Source of the DNA: Dermanyssus gallinae
Taxonomy: Eukaryota; Arthropoda; Arachnida; Mesostigmata; Dermanyssidae
Direction: 5' to 3'
DNA: 64,000 nucleotides
Assembly: GCA_003439945.1 (NCBI GenBank)
Contig: QVRM01005948.1
Location: 62,001 to 126,000 of the forward strand
In this document: piece after piece, positions 57,076 through 64,000 of the stretch
Layout of the letters: each line of letters starts with the position of its first letter
Position numbering within the stretch: the first letter of the stretch is position 1
The notes under the pieces: model-generated
What the model saw: the letters and a program-made list of their open reading frames with translations, nothing else
Told to the model about the DNA's origin: nothing
Database searches by the model: none
Translations under genes and position numbers: made by a program

Positions 57076-57420
57076 CAAACTTTGAGGCTAGTGCATCCGC
57101 CGCTGGCTCTGCGAGACGTAAGGCTGAAAGATTAACAAATATGCCTAGCTAGCCAAAGAGTTCATTTTCGTGTCACTTGTACCAAAGGATGGTTGCTTTT
57201 CCAGAAGATTGGCAAACGAATCGGACGGGCAAGGGGGCAGAAAAGAGCTCTTGACTATCTACTTCAGCGGCTATCACTGGCGATTCAGCGCGGCAATGCG
57301 GCAGCAATAATAGGCACAATGAGGGGCTGCCTCAAGGATAAGCTCGGCTTGAAGCACTTCTCATAAGCGCTTGTGTAGTTAAACTAAAATACAATATTCT
57401 ATAATCATTGTATATATAAC
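57076..57420 (+). mobile_element. RLE-type LINE fragment, copy 3: extreme C-terminus
   Basis: A plus-strand frame ends LLFQKIGKRIGRARGQKR, then DYLLQRLSLAIQRGNAAAII and a TAA at 57364-57366. Copy 1 reads LLQKVGKRLILASGDKR and DFLRQRLSLDVQRGNAASV, so the match is clear. Upstream, in a different frame, ASASAAGSARRKAERLTN (57080-57140) resembles the AGAAxxxxxxAExxKxxKY part. Some 45 bp after the stop comes GTATATATA (57409-57417). It lies on the opposite strand to copies 1 and 2. Confidence 0.7.
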
Positions 57421-59967
<2,547 letters not shown>

Positions 59968-61589
59968 ATATAATTGTGCACCGTCGAATGATTTCATCCT
60001 ACCTGGATGACAGAGGCTTGGTTGCAGGGGGGCAGGAGTACGAGGTTACTGCCGGAGTCCCACAGGGCTCGATTCTAGGACCCGTGCTCTGGAACATAGC
60101 TTACGACGGCGTGCTCGAGATCCCAGGTCTCCCGTATGGGGTGGAGACGTTGGCGTACGCCGATGACCTTGCACTCATGATAACGGCCAGGACCGAAAGA
60201 GCCCTGGAGAGCGCCGCCAATGAGGCCTTGTCAATGGTGTCCGAGTGGATGGAGTCCCATCACTTGAAACTGGCACCCGACAAGACGGAGGCAATGTACC
60301 TAACAGGCAGAAAGAGGACGACCGGCATTAACCTCGTGATGGCGGGCCACCCGATAGAAATCAGAAAGAAGGTAAAGTACCTTGGGGTCATGCTAGACAC
60401 CGGACTGACCGGATCGGCACACGTTAAGTACGTGGCCGAAAAGGCCCAAAGGGTCTCCCTGAACCTGGCGCGGATCATGCCTAGGGTCGGTGGGGTGGCC
60501 GAGGTGAAAAGAAGACTCCTGGCCTCGGTGGCCGAATCAACGGCGCTATACGCAGCCCCAGTCTGGGGGGACATGGCAATGCGGACGGCGAAAAATAGGG
60601 GGGCACTAAGGTCGACCCAACGAACGCTGGCAATCAGGGTAAGCCGGGCGTATCGAACAGTCTCGACCGAAGCTCTCCTGGTCCTAGCCAAAATGCTGCC
60701 ATGGGACCTCCTAGTGGCTGAACGAAGTAAAATGTATCTAGACGAAGGTCTGGATCTCACTAGGGCCAGGAGTGCCACCATATCGGCCTGGCATGAGGAA
60801 TGGGCGCAGGTAAGACCCGGTGTGACCACAGGGAGCTGGACCTAGAGTCTGATACCGGACCTCAGGGCATGGTATGACCGCCGACACGGGGAGCTTTCCT
60901 ACTGGACGACTCAGGTTCTGACCGGACACGGTCAGTTCCAGAGCTACCTGTCAAGGATCAAGAAGGCCATCAGCGATATCTGCGTACTGTGCGACTCTGG
61001 AGAAACGGACAACGTAGAGCATACTGTTCTGCGGTGTGATGCTCTCAGGGAAGCACGGGACGCAGCACCAACCGCTGTGAGGGGCCGACCCATCAAGGAG
61101 GTGGTCTCCCATATGACGACTTCGGCGGAGGCATGGAGGGAGGCGACGAACTTGTTCGACGCTGTTTTGGCACTCAAGACAGCCAAGGAAACGGCCAGGC
61201 GGGAGAGGTTTGAGCGGGTCTCTCGGGAGAGTGGTCGAGACGAGGAGCCGAGGGAGGGGGGAGGGGTGGGGAGCAGCCAGGCCCTCATGGTCTCGACGCA
61301 CCCTCACAGGACGGATTACAAAATGGCATCCCCCTATCCAACCGCAGGTAGACATGCGGGATGATAGTCAGGGATAGAGCTGATTGAAGGAGAACGGCAG
61401 AGACGCCTCTCCCACGGTTTCGATGTAATGCCAAAGTAATACCGAGCCAGGGGGGGGTGGGGAGGAATCCGGGTTTAGTGGGTTTGCGAGTCTCACACTA
61501 GTCACGCAGGCTGCTAGTGGCGCATGTGCGTCATGCATTACCGAAACCTCCCAGAAAAAAAAAAAAAAAAAAAAAAATATAATTGTGCA
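59968..61589 (+). mobile_element. R1-B LINE, 5'-truncated, with perfect target duplication
   Basis: The body (59981-61576) is flanked by perfect 13-bp direct repeats, ATATAATTGTGCA (59968-59980 and 61577-61589). It begins inside the RT, between motifs A and B, and ends with a 3' UTR and a poly-A tail (61554-61576). The clean repeats, long poly-A and almost open reading frame mark a recent insertion. The site has no rDNA character. Confidence 0.93.
59981..61364 (+). pseudogene. R1-B ORF2 C-terminal half (RT palm, thumb, zinc knuckle), one nonsense codon
   Basis: One frame is open for about 460 codons apart from a single TAG (60843-60845). It starts within the RT at MISSYLDDRG, followed by motif B GVPQGSILGPVLWN, the catalytic AYADDLALMI (near 60150), and HLKLAPDKTEAMYLTG for motif D. 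The thumb includes VKYLGVMLDTGL, LARIMPRVGG and SRAYRTVSTEALLVLAKMLP. After the TAG come IPDLRAWYDRRHGELSYW, VLTGHGQFQSYLSR and the knuckle CVLCDSG-x6-HTVLRC (C-x2-C, H-x4-C). The endonuclease and first RT motifs are missing through 5' truncation. The element could not move on its own. Confidence 0.9.
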
Positions 61590-63211
61590 ATCGAAATGTC
61601 CATTGAATCCGACAACCATTTTAGGTAGCTTACTAACAGCTGCTTATATGACATATATAACTGCTATATGGACATCGACTGTCGCAGCAGTTACGTGCAG
61701 ATGAATGCAAAAAGACTTGACCCATCAATTGCCTACAGTCAGGCAATGCGAGATCTGGAGCCTGTAGTGTCACCACTGGCAGCTCGGAAGAAAAGCATAA
61801 AAAATGAGCAACCACTTACGCCTCCTATAGTACGCTGATCTAGAGTATCAGTGCTAGGCTGTGTGCGCCAATTCCTTAGAGATACGCGACACAGGGCAAA
61901 GTATCTAAGAAAACTAGAGGTCGGTTCAAGGGGTAAAAGCGCTACATTACTTTCTGTAGGTTCTCCGTCTGCAATAGATACTAGTAATATTTTTTATTTG
62001 TTTCAATGTATTTTGTTTTCAAGCAAACTAAACGTTTAGTTGTAGTAGTAGCATTTGTTAAGTGTACGATACTTTTATATTAGCTATTGACAATAAAGCC
62101 TTTTTGTACGAGTGCATTGCACATTTATGATTGGTTGCGATGTTAATATACGCCCTGCACCGAATTAAGCTGGCGATTCATCCAAGGCCCGCTCAGCTGC
62201 AGTTGCCTATTTAGTATTATTAACTTCATTTTTTCCTTCTGGAGGAAGGGCCCTGCTGTATTCAAGCCGCAATAACATCAACTAAAATTGTTTCTACGAT
62301 TCGTGGAGCTCGGTGACTGTGCGTTGAACTTCTGACATTTAACTGCGACGTCTCTCGCGTCTCATTAATGTAAACAAGAAACAAAGACGCCTGCGCTGTG
62401 CCGGACAATTGTTATTCGAGTGCGAGAAATGCATTGCATGTTGCAGTGCTACAATGTTGTCTACAATGCTTGCAGTGGACAATATATGTGGCTTTATTGT
62501 TAGACAAAATTTCAATCTAAATGCGCCGGTGAACGCATTCCTGCTGACACTTATCTGACACAATGATGCCGACGTGGCGCGACGCTCTGTGCGGTACTCT
62601 TAGACAATAAACACACGAGATGTAACTGCTTCATTATTGTAAACACTCGTTTCTAACAACTGCTACTATAAACTGCACATACGGATGTGGTATAATTTTG
62701 GTAGCTATACCTTCTGCACTAAGTTCAAGAGATTACTGCGTTCCATATGAAAACATTACCCTTTTTTAAACCATAAACTATAGAATTCTTTAATCTCTTT
62801 CTGGACGCCAATTAATATTGTCACGGCCTGTCCAGACGGGTATTCTCTTTAGAAACTAATCCACTAGTGATGCAAAATCAACATAACGTCATAGTGGGTT
62901 GCCAATTGATTACGACATTCGTGACCTTTCAACGAGTTCCTTAAGATAGCTTCGCGCTTATTTGTGCCATAGACAAACTCCAAAGTTTCCTGCAGTTGCC
63001 TGTTTAATAACACATTTTAAAATATACGATATATTCGAAAATAAGCGCGACCGCTGCTTGTGAACCATCTTCACAAGCATCTTTGGGCACACGGGGCAGA
63101 GTTTTATAATAAAACTCACGTATTTTAATCGATTTAAACCCTTTACCTACACCTAATCAGGAATGCCGGTACTCCGGTTTAATGTAATGGGCCCCTCCAC
63201 ATAATTTTTAG
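61590..63211. other. Unique AT-rich region, no gene identified
   Basis: No domain or repeat was recognised. The right end carries a possible splice acceptor (ATAATTTTTAG at 63201-63211). Confidence 0.4.
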
Positions 63212-63573
63212 GCGCATGTTAAAAAAGCGCGCTCCCTGGCTTGCTCGTGGTGCTAACGAAACGCATAGGGGTCTGAATACATACAATAGAAACAGCGGCG
63301 CATTTATCACTAATTGCGTTCAAACGTCTACATACATTGTACATTGTGATTCGAAAGTTCTAGATGCACAATCTGATTATACTAATGAAAAAAAAGATCA
63401 AAGCGAACTAAATATTGTACAAAAGACGAGCGATAGCGTAGAATCATACCAACTTTCTAGCTTAGAATGTTATCATTCGATCATTACAATCAATGCACAA
63501 TTTCCAGACGAAAATCAGTCCGCAATCGAAATAATCACCAAGCCACGCCGTAGTGCAGGTGCAAACTTTGTAG
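63212..63573 (+). CDS. Candidate internal exon of an unidentified host gene
   Basis: The frame is open through this stretch and on to a stop at 63665, in AT-rich DNA where long frames are rare. The encoded peptide is Ser/Thr/Asn-rich with no known domain. It follows an acceptor-like CATAATTTTTAG and contains a donor-like TAG/GTAGCA at 63573/63574. If spliced there, one base of a codon remains, which fits the two leading bases of the next candidate exon. There is a Met at 63216, so this could instead be a first exon or a chance frame. Function unknown. Confidence 0.3.
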
Positions 63574-63820
63574 GTAGCACTGCGACGTGCGTCAGTGATG
63601 CTCCAAGACCCTTTTTCAAGTGGACTAATAGATCATTATATTGCATTATTGAAGCTAATGAATAAGAACTAGTAAACCGCGAGTCCTCATGGTTAACGCC
63701 AGACATAACCTTCCTAGCTGACGCTCACGATAAGCTAAACGTTCTAAAGTCAAAGGGCTCTGCACTCTTTAGGCTCTTACCGACGCACGTACTGCTATTT
63801 CCACTATCACTCTAATGCAG

Positions 63821-64000
63821 TAGAAAACATCTGTGGGCCATCTAAGAAAGCGGCAAACAGCCCACTACAGAGTGGCAAACCGGCGAAGACGCGAACGGCA
63901 CGGGGATGTGCTGATGCTGATGATGACTTCATAGATGATGTGGGGCCTGGTGTAGGTGGTACCGACGCCAAGGAAGCAAAGGACTGTAGAACTATCATCT
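63821..64000 (+). CDS. Candidate host-gene exon, cut by the window edge
   Basis: A strong acceptor, a pyrimidine-rich stretch ending CTCTAATGCAG (63810-63820), is followed by a frame open to the window end: ENICGPSKKAANSPLQSGK, then an acidic stretch (DADDDFIDDVGPG). The codons read like real coding sequence (high Lys/Asp/Ala, no repeats). No family was recognised. The opposite strand is also open here, so coding is not proved. Confidence 0.35.

Overview
This 64 kb window looks like an intergenic or intronic stretch of an animal genome, most probably an arthropod. The evidence is the mix of transposons: many R1-clade LINEs, a CR1-type LINE whose ORF1 carries a PHD finger and an SGNH esterase, a BEL/Pao LTR element, an irritans-like mariner, a tRNA-derived SINE, and over twenty (TA)n tracts. 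No complete host gene was recognised. Bacterial operons, rRNA genes, canonical tRNA genes and CRISPR arrays are absent. The only plausible host coding sequence is a pair of phase-compatible candidate exons in the last 800 bp.

Layout, 1-24 kb. The left edge holds an RT fragment (minus strand), then an R1 relic (1.75-2.45 kb, minus). Next comes an almost undamaged CR1-type LINE (about 2.47-7.0 kb, minus) with three long ORFs: a leader ORF joined to ORF1 by TAATG, and ORF2 in the -1 frame overlapping ORF1 by about 0.5 kb. Then come an internally deleted R1 relic, a SINE, and a decayed BEL/Pao element with both LTRs (8.5-11.9 kb). From 12 to 24 kb the DNA is mostly unique or simple-sequence, with a Tc1/mariner scrap at 18.0 kb, a 77-bp-arm hairpin at 20.9-21.1 kb and a 400-bp-arm inverted repeat at 23.0-24.1 kb.

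Layout, 24-46 kb. R1 relics lie at 28.7-30.6 kb (minus) and 33.1-34.1 kb (plus), and CR1 relics at 31.8-32.9 kb (minus) and 40.1-40.9 kb (plus). Triplet-rich DNA fills 35-37 kb. At 37.8-38.2 kb a SINE and an R1-B 3' tail sit side by side, separated and flanked by three copies of the same 13-15 bp target. A near full-length, frameshifted R1 element (family A) occupies 41.1-46.1 kb (minus).

Layout, 46-64 kb. Next to R1-A are two fragments of a LINE family with a C-terminal restriction-like endonuclease (RLE); a third lies at 57.1-57.4 kb (plus). All three end in (TA)n. Further along are an R1-A tail, a decayed R1-B copy with a nested RT insertion (50.8-53.0 kb), a complete but inactivated mariner in a (TA)n tract (54.5-55.8 kb), a perfect small hairpin, another R1 relic (56.6-57.0 kb), and a young 5'-truncated R1-B copy with perfect 13-bp target duplications (60.0-61.6 kb).

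The elements work independently and many lie against or inside one another. Identifications rest on visual reading of translated motifs and recollection of family signatures; no database search was possible.
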